From Gilvibacter sediminis (GTDB taxonomy: Bacteria; Bacteroidota; Bacteroidia; Flavobacteriales; Flavobacteriaceae), in the NCBI RefSeq assembly GCF_028561565.1, contig NZ_JAQQTE010000001.1, positions 1,019,570 to 1,083,569 on the forward strand: DNA of 64,000 nucleotides, written 5' to 3'. A program made the translations under genes and the position numbers. The first letter of the stretch is position 1, and each line of letters opens with the position of its first letter. The notes under the pieces were generated by a model that ran no database searches, was not told the origin of the DNA, and saw nothing but the letters and a program-made list of their open reading frames with translations. Below, piece by piece: positions 1 to 8,050 of the stretch.

Positions 1-154
1 CCTAAAAGCTAGTCTTCAGATCCCAGGACGCCTATTGAGCATCTACCTATCTTACAATAACTTGAACTTTGCTTCTGCTAAGCAAGCTGTTCAACTAGAC
101 TGGAATGTTAACGCTCAAGCTCCAGCCTTGACAGAGATTAGCATCGCTGCCTAG
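1..154 (+). CDS. GT2 glycosyltransferase, 3' end only (upstream tandem copy)
   Basis: Open frame entering from the left edge and ending at the TAG at 152-154. Its last 50 residues are identical to the C-terminus of the complete glycosyltransferase at 497-1318. The two DNA copies are offset by exactly 1164 bp and differ at about eight bases, all silent (for example AGT/AGC, AAT/AAC, TTG/CTA). Two near-identical copies therefore lie in tandem and both appear to be under selection on the protein. Only the tail is in this window, so the family call rests on the complete copy. The intrinsic terminator at 191-224 follows it, as it does the second copy. Confidence 0.85.
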   Translation, partial: LKASLQIPGRLLSIYLSYNNLNFASAKQAVQLDWNVNAQAPALTEISIAA

Positions 155-230
155 TTATAAGAGACGTTTTTGTTTTTCAAAGAAAGCATCGGCCTGCAAC
201 TGCATAAGTTTGCGGGCCTTTTTCTTTTAC
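155..230 (-). pseudogene. Fragment of the DUF4407 gene 3' end, carried with the duplication
   Basis: These bases repeat 1319-1394, the last ~25 codons and stop of the DUF4407 gene, with one substitution at 211 (a Glu to Lys change if read) and one T missing from a T run. No reading frame continues to the right, so this is a leftover and not a gene. It shows that the duplication block ran past the glycosyltransferase stop into the convergent neighbour. The stretch also contains the glycosyltransferase's terminator, which may be why it was kept. Confidence 0.8.
191..224 (+). terminator. Intrinsic terminator of the upstream glycosyltransferase copy
   Basis: GGCCTGCAAC and GTTTGCGGGCC pair around a TGCATAA loop (one wobble, one bulge) and run into a T-rich tail. 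It is the same element as at 1355-1388. Confidence 0.7.
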
Positions 231-349
231 CATTTGTACTTCTGCACGGCTAAACACATAAATCTAAATACCCTCAGAATAAGAACTGCTAACAGATAAG
301 GATTGGTCTTAAGCCTAAGTATCTTCAAAAGGATTTCAAAGCTTTTCAT
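227..349 (-). CDS. Possible 40-residue hydrophobic small protein
   Basis: A short frame runs from ATG (347-349 on the complement) to TAA at 227-229. It encodes 40 residues with a basic, hydrophobic middle (NPYLLAVLILRVFRF) and the C-terminus VQKYKW. It looks like a single membrane-associated helix. It sits divergent to the complete glycosyltransferase and fills most of the gap between the two copies. I do not recognise it, see no promoter or clear ribosome site, and a chance frame of this size is quite possible. Confidence 0.3.
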   Translation of the reverse strand: MKSFEILLKILRLKTNPYLLAVLILRVFRFMCLAVQKYKW

Positions 350-454
350 CTTAGCTTCAACTTTCGGTGAATGGTTTATCTGTCGATGAATGGTATTCGT
401 CTACAGCAAACTGGTGCTGACCGAAAACCCCCGTAAAAAGCCGCTTCGCTGGGA

Positions 455-462
455 TATGTTTG
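455..462 (+). promoter_or_regulatory. -7 box TATGTTTG for the glycosyltransferase
   Basis: Matches the Bacteroidota -7 consensus TAnnTTTG exactly, 34 bases before the start at 497. No good TTG-type -33 box is visible at the usual spacing, so support is partial. Confidence 0.45.
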
Positions 463-496
463 TATGAAATAAAAACAAAAACAAATCTCTACTACG

Positions 497-1318
497 ATGA
501 AAACTGGAATTATTATCCCTTGCTACAACGAAGCCGATAGAATCAACCAAATTGCCTTTTTAAACTTTGTAAAGGAAAATGAAGGATACCATCTTTGTTT
601 TGTTAATGATGGCAGTTCTGATGAGACTATCACCGTTTTAAACCGACTTAAGCGCAACGCTGACAACCGTATTTCTGTTGTTGACATTAAGCGCAATGGT
701 GGAAAAGCTGCCGCAGTAAGAGCAGGAGCTCGTTACTTGCACACACGCTCAGATATTGAGTTTGTAGGCTTTATGGACGCAGACCTATCCACTGACTTTG
801 AAGATTTCAAAGCTTTAGTGGATAGGCTTAAAAGCCAGAAAGAGTTGGTTAGCGTATTCGGATCAAGAAATCTAGGAGGAGGAAACATCCAACGTAAAGA
901 AGATCGTGGCATCATGTCTAAGATCGTTGGGATGTGTATCCGTTTCATCTTGAGATTACCTATCAAAGACACCCAATGTGGTGCTAAAGTATTCCACCGC
1001 GACATTATTCCTGTGATCTACAGCAAGCCTTTCGTGAGTCGTTGGTTGTTTGACGTGGAGATCTTCTTGCGCTTGAAGAAGCACTTCGGAGCAAAACACG
1101 TCATGAACCATATCCATGAGCAGCCCCTAATGCGATGGATTCACGAAGAGGGTTCTAAGCTTGATTTAAAAGCTAGCCTTCAGATCCCAGGACGCCTATT
1201 GAGCATCTACCTATCTTACAACAACTTGAACTTTGCTTCTGCTAAGCAAGCTGTTCAACTAGACTGGAACGTTAACGCTCAAGCTCCAGCCCTAACAGAG
1301 ATCAGCATCGCTGCCTAG
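497..1318 (+). CDS. GT2 glycosyltransferase, dolichyl/undecaprenyl-phosphate glucosyltransferase-like
   Basis: A 273-residue soluble GT-A enzyme of family GT2, in the Alg5/DPM1-like group that moves a sugar from a nucleotide donor to a polyprenyl phosphate on the cytoplasmic face of the membrane. Visible motifs: IPCYNEA (7-13), the nucleotide-binding DGSSDE (38-43), GGK (68-70), the metal-binding DAD (94-96), DTQCGAK (158-164) and SRWLFDVEI (181-189); the last two are typical of the Alg5-like group. No membrane segment is evident, so it would act at the membrane surface. It is the second of two tandem copies. Its stop codon directly abuts the stop of the convergent DUF4407 gene, whose coding end contains this gene's terminator. 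The acceptor and sugar cannot be told from sequence. Confidence 0.85.
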   Translation: MKTGIIIPCYNEADRINQIAFLNFVKENEGYHLCFVNDGSSDETITVLNRLKRNADNRISVVDIKRNGGKAAAVRAGARYLHTRSDIEFVGFMDADLSTDFEDFKALVDRLKSQKELVSVFGSRNLGGGNIQRKEDRGIMSKIVGMCIRFILRLPIKDTQCGAKVFHRDIIPVIYSKPFVSRWLFDVEIFLRLKKHFGAKHVMNHIHEQPLMRWIHEEGSKLDLKASLQIPGRLLSIYLSYNNLNFASAKQAVQLDWNVNAQAPALTEISIAA

Positions 1319-2419
1319 TTATAAGAGACGTTTTTGTTTTTCAAAGAAAGCATCGGCCTGCAACTGCATAAGTTCGCGGGCCTTTTTTCTTTTGTAATCG
1401 TAGGCTTCTTGTTCTTCTGCAATATCTTCATAAACTCGGTTATTGAGCTGCAGATCTGTATCCACTAAAATGTTGCGTTGTTGTTTTTGCTGTGCTGCCC
1501 AAGATGCAATGGCTCCTTCTTGTTCCTCTAATTTATGGTCATAAGGACCTCTTGGAGAAAGTAGCTTTGCAAAAATTGGAGACGTTTCTACCGCCAAAAA
1601 GAGTAAAAAGATAAAGAATGATGGCAGCCAAGGTAATTTGTCCAAAGCATTCACTCGGGCCATCAAGCCGTCAAAACCTTCAATGACCGGCTGGGTTTCC
1701 ACCACCTTATCGTCGTACTGCGTTTGGAGTTCGGTAATCTCAGTTTCCAGATCGGCTATTTTTGCCGCATTGGCTGTTCTGAGTGCGGTCAAAGCGGCTA
1801 GTTCTGCATCGTGTTTATCACGTTTTTCTTGATAGACAGGACCTTTACCAACCAGTTCTGTACCTGCGCGCCCTTCAGCCTCTGCAATATAGGTCTCATA
1901 AAGCGCATTCACGCTGGTCTCTTTGTCCACAACTTCTTGCTTAAGGCCTTCAATTTGCCCGTTGAGTTCGGCAATTTTAGGCTGATACTGCAAGGCAATC
2001 TGATCCTGATTGTCCAAGGTCATTTGGTTCTTTTCCTCCAACAAGACCTGATTGATCTCCTTTTCAAAGATCTTCAGCTCCAAAGGTTTGGCAATAACAA
2101 TAGCAATAATAACCGCTAATAGAAGTCTCGGAGTGGCTTGCACCAGTTCGTCCCAAAACTTCCCGCGTTTCTTAATAGTAGAGACAATAAATCGATCCAA
2201 ATTAAAGATCAGTAATCCCCAAACCAGCCCAAAGGCAATAGCAACAGGATAGCTGTCAAAAACTGTGAATAGGGCGTAGGTGGCCGCAATGGCAGCCATA
2301 ACAGCCGTAAAGAATACCGTGGCGCCGATCCCGGCATACTTGGTGCGTTCTCCGGGAGAACATTGGTCGAGGATATCGGTATCCGCTCCCGAGCAGAAGA
2401 TGAAAAAAGATTGTAACAT
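1319..2419 (-). CDS. DUF4407 membrane protein with long coiled coil
   Basis: A 366-residue protein of the DUF4407 family, function unknown. The N-terminus starts with a GADTDILDQC-type motif (11-20). Membrane helices follow at about 31-52, 57-76 and 96-112, with the family-typical NLDRFIVS (73-80). A charged stretch of ~150 residues rich in Glu, Gln and Lys (about 115-260) is very likely coiled coil. A last hydrophobic helix (SFFIFLLFLAVE) precedes a cytoplasmic basic tail. It is transcribed alone, downstream of the terminator that ends the M56 gene. The tail carries a neighbour's terminator on the opposite strand. Confidence 0.8.
   Translation of the reverse strand: MLQSFFIFCSGADTDILDQCSPGERTKYAGIGATVFFTAVMAAIAATYALFTVFDSYPVAIAFGLVWGLLIFNLDRFIVSTIKKRGKFWDELVQATPRLLLAVIIAIVIAKPLELKIFEKEINQVLLEEKNQMTLDNQDQIALQYQPKIAELNGQIEGLKQEVVDKETSVNALYETYIAEAEGRAGTELVGKGPVYQEKRDKHDAELAALTALRTANAAKIADLETEITELQTQYDDKVVETQPVIEGFDGLMARVNALDKLPWLPSFFIFLLFLAVETSPIFAKLLSPRGPYDHKLEEQEGAIASWAAQQKQQRNILVDTDLQLNNRVYEDIAEEQEAYDYKRKKARELMQLQADAFFEKQKRLL
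1355..1388 (+). terminator. Glycosyltransferase terminator inside the convergent DUF4407 gene
   Basis: GGCCTGCAAC (1355-1364) pairs with GTTCGCGGGCC (1372-1382) with one T-G wobble and one bulge, followed by TTTTTT. It lies 37 bases past the glycosyltransferase stop and is read on the other strand as codons near the C-terminus of the DUF4407 protein. Confidence 0.7.
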
Positions 2420-2512
2420 GATTGATGAATTAATGTTTTCGGATTCAGTACAGTGCTGCTTCCGAGATTATTAGAACGCGATTTACCCCTATTTGTTACA
2501 TAATAAAGCATT

Positions 2513-2537
2513 AAAAAGCCCCGAATTGTCGGGGCTT
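2513..2537 (-). terminator. Terminator after the BlaI-M56 operon
   Basis: A perfect 9-bp stem AAGCCCCGA/TCGGGGCTT with a 4-base loop. On the minus strand it runs into TTTTT. It lies 22 bases past the M56 stop and ahead of the DUF4407 start. Confidence 0.85.
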
Positions 2538-2558
2538 TCATTCATCTGTGGGTATGCT

Positions 2559-4478
2559 TTACTGTTTCATCAGTACTTTAGGCGGATTATTATCTACCTT
2601 TTCCACATCGATATAGTTGATCTTATCTGCTTTGACAAGTTCTAAAGCTTGGCTTGAGCTGATCTTTTTGCCGTCTAGATAGAAGGTGGCTCCTTGATCG
2701 ATCAGATCCTTGATGGCCTCAATGGGTTCCTTTGGTGGTGGCGGTGGTGGCGGCGTTAAAGAATCTGGATCTTCAACCACTTCAATGATGATCACTTCTT
2801 CATCCGGATCACCTCCGTTGATATAAGCTTTGCGCTTCACCTTGGTTTGTACGTTTTCAACCTCAATGATCTCTTCAAGTTCTTCTTCAACTTCTTCAAC
2901 TTCGTCTTTTTCAACGATCACGTATTGGACATTCTGAGCATCTCTAATTTCAATTTCAACCTCTTCCACAACAGGTGCTGGTGGCGCTGGTGGTGGCGGT
3001 GGAGGAGGTGGTGGATTGAGGCCATAAGGGAATTTACTCGGATCGGCCTTGTAGAGGTCAGTCTCTTTAAAGATATCATTGAGTTTATTGATGAAATCCT
3101 TGTTTGGGTTTTTGATCATGAGTTCTAAATCAACGCGATTAAAATCTGATTGACTCCAGTCTTTAGTAGCTTCATTGACCACAGCTTTGAACTGCTTCAA
3201 TGAAGTTTTCACGCCGTTGACGTAAACGCTCTTGCCTTGAATACTGATCTGTAATTCCTTGTCACCGTTTACGGCTTGATCAATAAGAAACTCTTTCATT
3301 TCTTCAGGAATAAACCCAATACCCTTTTGATCTTGCCAGTAAGAATTGGACATGACATCAACTTGAACGTAGTGCTTTCCATAGTTCACTGCATTCTTGG
3401 CCAATTTACTTTCTGTAAAGTAGGGAAGATCGTCTGGGTGGTATTCAAAGATCTCCTTGTTGGCCACGCGTTTGCCGTCTATCCAAAGACCGTATTGATC
3501 GCTGTCTTGCCAGCGCTCAAAATCGTCTAAGGTTGGGTGCTTAACAGGCAGATAGGCTTCTTTGGTTGTCTTTTGAGACTGATCGGCGATTTCCTCTACA
3601 GGGATTTTCTCTTCAATCAGCACCTCATTGGTACTGCTAAAGCTGTACAGCAAGACCGCCAATAAAGGGAGCAGCAATAGGCCTTTGGCCCATTGGGTCT
3701 TTTTTGATGATGAATTTTTCATGAGTGTGAATCGTTTTTTGATAGATGAATAATTAATGGCACTGGCCAACTCCGGACAGGTCCGAGGATTTAAATAGGC
3801 CAGTAAAGTATTTTGATATTGACTCTTGGGCACGCCCGTCTTTAAAACGGCTTGGTCTGCCAAGAATTCGTGATTGAGCAAAATGCTGTGCTTTATAAAG
3901 TAGACCAGTGGATTGAACCAAAAGACCACTTGCATCAGTTCCGCAAGCAACACATCTACACTGTGAAGTTGTTCCGCATGAGCTTGTTCATGCAACAGGA
4001 CTTCTTCTGGAATGGCCTGCGCTGTAAAACGTTTTTTGTTGACAAAGATGTATTGCAAAAAGGTGTGTGGTTGCACCGGACGTCCTAATAAAACAAAGAA
4101 GAGTGGTTTTTTGGCAGACTTGGGATGCGCCCAAATACTGCGGATCAGTTTGCTGAGGTTCCATAAAAATCGCATTGCAAAAAGTCCAAAGCCAATCCAA
4201 TAAACGGTCCATAAAATCTTGCTGTAGTTCAGACTTTGCCAAAAGGATTGCTGTGCAAGCTCGGCGCCATTTTCTCCGCGGACCATATAGATGACGGCTT
4301 CTCCATCCACTAAGACATAAGAGGTAAAGGTGATCAAAGGAATGATGGCTCCAAGTACCAATCCGCCTAACAAATACCAACGTTTTAGATGATGCATGCT
4401 TTCACGCTCTAAGACCAATTTGTAAAAGCCGTAGAGAATCGCCCAGCAGGCTGCCGTTTTCAATGCGTAGAATTCCAT
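2559..4478 (-). CDS. M56 (BlaR1/MecR1-like) membrane peptidase with proline-rich outer domain
   Basis: A 639-residue regulatory membrane metallopeptidase. N-terminal membrane helices at about 5-22, 35-55 and 88-108 precede the cytoplasmic zinc motif HEQAH (163-167), with a second NHEFLADQ motif near 202-209 that should supply the third ligand. Another membrane helix lies near 266-285. The C-terminal ~350 residues are outside the membrane and acidic, with two polyproline runs (nine and seven Pro). No penicillin-binding domain with SxxK is visible, so the ligand is not a beta-lactam by homology. The family cleaves the partner BlaI-type repressor after sensing a signal. The partner gene is 2 bp upstream in the same operon. 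Confidence 0.85.
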   Translation of the reverse strand: MEFYALKTAACWAILYGFYKLVLERESMHHLKRWYLLGGLVLGAIIPLITFTSYVLVDGEAVIYMVRGENGAELAQQSFWQSLNYSKILWTVYWIGFGLFAMRFLWNLSKLIRSIWAHPKSAKKPLFFVLLGRPVQPHTFLQYIFVNKKRFTAQAIPEEVLLHEQAHAEQLHSVDVLLAELMQVVFWFNPLVYFIKHSILLNHEFLADQAVLKTGVPKSQYQNTLLAYLNPRTCPELASAINYSSIKKRFTLMKNSSSKKTQWAKGLLLLPLLAVLLYSFSSTNEVLIEEKIPVEEIADQSQKTTKEAYLPVKHPTLDDFERWQDSDQYGLWIDGKRVANKEIFEYHPDDLPYFTESKLAKNAVNYGKHYVQVDVMSNSYWQDQKGIGFIPEEMKEFLIDQAVNGDKELQISIQGKSVYVNGVKTSLKQFKAVVNEATKDWSQSDFNRVDLELMIKNPNKDFINKLNDIFKETDLYKADPSKFPYGLNPPPPPPPPPAPPAPVVEEVEIEIRDAQNVQYVIVEKDEVEEVEEELEEIIEVENVQTKVKRKAYINGGDPDEEVIIIEVVEDPDSLTPPPPPPPKEPIEAIKDLIDQGATFYLDGKKISSSQALELVKADKINYIDVEKVDNNPPKVLMKQ

Positions 4479-4480
4479 GA

Positions 4481-4852
4481 CTATTTATTTTTGATTTCGC
4501 GATCGATCAATTTTCTCAAAGACTCCAATTCCTCTTTGCTGAGGTCTGTTTCCTTGGCGAAAAAAGAAGCGAATTGAGCCGCAGAATTATCAAAGAAATT
4601 CTGGATCATGCCTTTCATTTGCTTGGAAAAGTAAGACTGCTTTTCTACCAAAGGATAGTACTGTCTAGCGCGTCCTTCTTGGGTGTAATCCACAAAACCT
4701 TTATCACGCATACGCTTCAATAAGGTGGCAATGGTGGTTTGTGCCGGCTTGGGATCTGGATAGGCAGCAATGAGATCATTCATATAGGCCTTTTCTTGTT
4801 CCCACAAGAGGTGCATGAGTTGTTCTTCTGATTTTGATAAGGACATGGTCAC
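4481..4852 (-). CDS. BlaI/MecI-family repressor
   Basis: A 123-residue winged-helix repressor (Penicillinase_R family). The HTH region covers roughly residues 3-75, with the recognition part around KPAQTTIATLLKRMRDKG. The C-terminal helices serve for dimerisation. A second Met codon two codons in (4844-4846) could also be the start. Immediately upstream are two TACA-TGTA dyads overlapping the promoter, so the operon is probably self-repressed and opened when the M56 partner cuts the repressor. The 2-bp gap to the M56 gene supports co-transcription. Confidence 0.9.
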   Translation of the reverse strand: MTMSLSKSEEQLMHLLWEQEKAYMNDLIAAYPDPKPAQTTIATLLKRMRDKGFVDYTQEGRARQYYPLVEKQSYFSKQMKGMIQNFFDNSAAQFASFFAKETDLSKEELESLRKLIDREIKNK

Positions 4853-4866
4853 TAGAATATTTATTC

Positions 4867-4908
4867 TCTACAAATGTAGAATAATATTTTAATTCTACAA
4901 CTGTAGAA
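4867..4908 (-). promoter_or_regulatory. Double BlaI-type operator overlapping the promoter
   Basis: TCTACAAATGTAGA (4867-4880) and TCTACAACTGTAGA (4894-4907) are two dyads with the BlaI/MecI core TACA-n2-TGTA. Their centres are 27 bp apart. Read on the minus strand, the first contains a perfect -7 box TACATTTG (4871-4878). The second covers a TTG at the -33 position (4898-4900). Repressor on both sites would cover the whole promoter. Confidence 0.85.
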
Positions 4909-4948
4909 AGAAAAATTTAACAAGAAATATGTTTTTAAAAGGGTTCGA

Positions 4949-6712
4949 TCAGCTCTTTAAGCCGACTTTTTTCAGGAATGTATCCCAACGCGGATCTTGG
5001 TGTAAGCCATTGAGCAATGGCTCGGAGATCATTTCTACCATCCCAAAATCTTGGGATTCATAGGCGTTCTCCAGCCATGCAAAAGCCAGATCAGTAGCGC
5101 CCCAGTAGGCGTAGGTTTGTGCAATTTGATAGTCGGCATAACCTTCATATTGCTCAATAAAAGCGTCCAAGGCTTGTTGGGCTTGCGCCTTTTTGCCCTG
5201 CCTGTACAGCAGTAAGGTATTGAAATGCTCTTGCCAAAGCGTATCTGATTCTTTTGCTATGGCTTCCTGCGCTTTATCGGCCTCGCCCAGCATAAGGTAA
5301 TTTAGGCCAATGCTGTATTGGGCGGCGTAGATGTCGGGTTCAATGGTCAAAGCTTTATTATGGGCCGCAATTGCCAACTCATATTGTTGATTGTAATAAT
5401 AGGAGTTCCCCAAATTATACCAATTATCAATATTCACAGGGTCTAGCTCTGCCGATCTTTTATTGTAGGCTACAGCGCTATCCGTATTGCCCAAAACAAT
5501 AGCTAAAGAAGCGGCTTGGTCAAAAACTACATCATTGTTGGGTTCCAGCATGAGGGCTTTTTGATTGTATTCACTGGCCTTTTGAAAGTCCCAATCGTAC
5601 TGCCAAGCAATATCGGCAAGTGTCGTGAAGACCAGAGCGTTCTCAGGGTCCAATTCTAAGGCCGTATTCACTGCTTCTTTGATCTTGGGGTAGCCTTCTT
5701 CAAACGCAATAAAGCGCGAAGAGGTCTGCAAATCATAGATCTTGGCCAGCAGTACCCAGGCTGGAGCGTATAAAGCGTCAATCGCAATGGATTGTTCGAC
5801 CAAAGTTTTGGCTTTTTCAAAATTCTCGGCCAAGAGATTGGGGTTTTGATACCAGTGTTTCCCCTCTAAATACAGGGCGTAGGCCCGTGGATCTGTCTGG
5901 TTCTTATTTCCCAATAATGGTGCATTGAACTGCAACTTTAAATTGTTTACCACCGCCATGGTGATCGAGTTTTGAACCTCAAAGATGTTCTCCAGCTTTT
6001 TGTTCCAAGTTTGGGACCAAATACCTTGATCGGCTCTACTATCAATAAGCTGAATTGTAATTCTAATAATACTGTCTGCAACCCTTACGGAACCCTCAAC
6101 AATATAATTTACTCCTAACTGCTCGGCAAGCGTAGGAATGTCTATGGCCTTATTTTTAAATGAGAAGGCCGAGGTTCTTGAGGTCACCTTTAGTTCAGGA
6201 AGCCGAGTGAGCGAACTCAGCAGTTCTTCCGCCAAACCGTCGGCAAAGTATTCTTGATCCTTATTGGGCGAGAGGTCTGTAAAAGGGAGCACAACAATGG
6301 AGTTTTCAGGTATTTCGGATTGCGCAAGGGCTTCAATCTCTACTTGCTGCTGTTTTTGAAGCCGGAATCGGTCCACAAAGAGCAGGATCACCGCCAAACT
6401 CAAAAAGGAAATGATGAGGATGTTGAGTTTCTTTCCGGTGATCTTGGTTTCTGATGCTTCCTCGGGAACCTCACTGGTTTTTTTGATTCCTTCTGAGGTA
6501 AACTCGTAATACCAAGAGATCAAGATCCAAACGGGGAAAAAGATCAAAAGCACCACAAACAGCGTTTTCCCGATCCAATCCGGAGCGTCTAAAATGTCAG
6601 AAAGTAAAGCTGCAACTTGCAAGATGACCCAAGAGATCACCAAATAGGAGATGCAAGCTTTTATGACATTACGTCGCTGTAATTCTTGAAAAAAGCGATT
6701 TATTCGGTTCAC
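4949..6712 (-). CDS. Membrane-anchored FlgO/TolB-N-like protein with TPR repeats
   Basis: A 587-residue protein. Three membrane helices lie near 15-40, 47-68 and 93-112. A periplasmic alpha/beta domain (about 135-265) begins IVVLPFTDLS and continues EYFADGLAEEL; this is the domain found beside adenylate cyclases and TPR proteins of the CadC/FlgO type. The C-terminal half is TPR repeats (for example DPVNIDNWYNLGNSYY). No cyclase or DNA-binding domain is present, so it probably acts as a scaffold or sensor. It is a single gene with its own promoter at 6731-6738. Confidence 0.75.
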   Translation of the reverse strand: MNRINRFFQELQRRNVIKACISYLVISWVILQVAALLSDILDAPDWIGKTLFVVLLIFFPVWILISWYYEFTSEGIKKTSEVPEEASETKITGKKLNILIISFLSLAVILLFVDRFRLQKQQQVEIEALAQSEIPENSIVVLPFTDLSPNKDQEYFADGLAEELLSSLTRLPELKVTSRTSAFSFKNKAIDIPTLAEQLGVNYIVEGSVRVADSIIRITIQLIDSRADQGIWSQTWNKKLENIFEVQNSITMAVVNNLKLQFNAPLLGNKNQTDPRAYALYLEGKHWYQNPNLLAENFEKAKTLVEQSIAIDALYAPAWVLLAKIYDLQTSSRFIAFEEGYPKIKEAVNTALELDPENALVFTTLADIAWQYDWDFQKASEYNQKALMLEPNNDVVFDQAASLAIVLGNTDSAVAYNKRSAELDPVNIDNWYNLGNSYYYNQQYELAIAAHNKALTIEPDIYAAQYSIGLNYLMLGEADKAQEAIAKESDTLWQEHFNTLLLYRQGKKAQAQQALDAFIEQYEGYADYQIAQTYAYWGATDLAFAWLENAYESQDFGMVEMISEPLLNGLHQDPRWDTFLKKVGLKS

Positions 6713-6730
6713 CGCGAGTTAGTTGGTACT

Positions 6731-6738
6731 CAAAGATA
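6731..6738 (-). promoter_or_regulatory. -7 box TATCTTTG for the TPR protein
   Basis: Exact TAnnTTTG on the minus strand, 18 bases before the start codon. No convincing -33 box. Confidence 0.5.
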
Positions 6739-6787
6739 ACCAATAGTTTGAGACTGCTGCGTGAGAAAAGGAGTGCGAACCCCTTGT

Positions 6788-8041
6788 CTATCTATTATTC
6801 GGCGTCTCATTGATCCAATGGAAACCGCGATTGATGAGTCTGATCTGAGAAAGATCTCTGGCTCGCAATCGAATTTGCAGACTGTCTTGATCCAAGACAC
6901 CTTTTAAGATGAGTTGAATGGAGTCGGTTTGGGTAATGGTAAAATTTGATTCCGTTAGCGTATCAGATCTTGAACGCATGGTCAAAGATTGACCGGTCGA
7001 ATCCACAATAAAATTAAAGCGCTTGGTGCTGTCATTCATCATTTTAACCGCTGCATAACCCTTACGATCGATCACCAAATAGCGCCAACGGTCAGATCGG
7101 GTGATTAGTGGAGCAATGGTGTCACCGTTCTTTAAAAACTCTTCAGCTTCCCAAATTCCATAGTATTGCGGTTTGGGGCGTTTGTCACCAAAACTGTGTT
7201 CTGCATTATAGCCTTGATAGCCCATCAATGCAAAGAGTATGGCTATCCCAGCAACTTTAAACCACATTATCACGGTATGGTAGACTGGGTCTTTAGTGGG
7301 TTTATAATATTCAACAGCCTCAGTGGGTTTGTTTTTGATGAACACATGACTGAAGCGTTTCCAATCCGCAACAAAGATCAGCAAGCCAAAAAGCATCAAA
7401 TGAGCAGAGAATAGCTTTACGGGGATGTCGTAGAACATATTCATCATAAAGATCTGCAGCATGACTCCAAAGACCACAATACCTCCAAGAGCTTGAGTGC
7501 GTTTAGGAATCAATAGCAAACCGCCCAAGACTTCCATAAAACCAGTAAACATATTGAAGCCCTCACTTTGCGCCATATAGGTCCATGCGAGCCCCATGGG
7601 AGACATATCGCCTATGGGTTGTAAGAGTCTGAGTAGAGAAGGTCCTGCAAACTGCGACTTGTAGATCTTGGCAAAGCCGTAGGTGAACATGAAGAATACC
7701 AAAAAGATCCGCAAGATCACGGTATACCAATAGAATGCGGCATTGTAGGAGCGCCTTTTTCGATCTAGAACAGACCACAGGACTGTACCTAAGACCACTA
7801 AAATCAATTGAGTAAAAAGGCCGGCATAGGCCATGGTGGTGTCACCGCTTCCCGTAGCGAAGAATTCATAGCGGCCTTCTATGCCCAGCACATCACGGCC
7901 AAGCCATACAGTCAATGGTTTGAACAGTCTACTGCCGCCAAACATCATTAGAATGTACAGCCAGCTGTAGAGCGCTACAAAGCGGAAAGCCCATTTCTGG
8001 GTCTGGGACCACTCACTATGGGGTTGGAAAGTAAAAAGCAC
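6788..8041 (-). CDS. DoxX-like multi-helix membrane protein
   Basis: A 417-residue protein with about seven hydrophobic helices in the first 270 residues. Its middle resembles the DoxX/quinone-oxidoreductase-like helix bundle (LRIFLVFFMFTYGFAKIY, then GFMEVLGGLLLIP). A soluble C-terminal domain of ~130 residues is rich in beta-type sequence. The start is a GTG at 8039-8041; there is no ATG before residue ~37, and the frame upstream meets a stop within 12 bases. It lies 9 bp after the small secreted protein gene and should share its transcript. Function unknown. Confidence 0.65.
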   Translation of the reverse strand: MLFTFQPHSEWSQTQKWAFRFVALYSWLYILMMFGGSRLFKPLTVWLGRDVLGIEGRYEFFATGSGDTTMAYAGLFTQLILVVLGTVLWSVLDRKRRSYNAAFYWYTVILRIFLVFFMFTYGFAKIYKSQFAGPSLLRLLQPIGDMSPMGLAWTYMAQSEGFNMFTGFMEVLGGLLLIPKRTQALGGIVVFGVMLQIFMMNMFYDIPVKLFSAHLMLFGLLIFVADWKRFSHVFIKNKPTEAVEYYKPTKDPVYHTVIMWFKVAGIAILFALMGYQGYNAEHSFGDKRPKPQYYGIWEAEEFLKNGDTIAPLITRSDRWRYLVIDRKGYAAVKMMNDSTKRFNFIVDSTGQSLTMRSRSDTLTESNFTITQTDSIQLILKGVLDQDSLQIRLRARDLSQIRLINRGFHWINETPNNR

Positions 8042-8050
8042 TAAAAGAGA

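Noticed and set aside
2209-2541. Minus-strand frame of 110 codons ahead of the DUF4407 gene
   Set aside because: It is out of frame with DUF4407, spans the terminator, and has no coding character.
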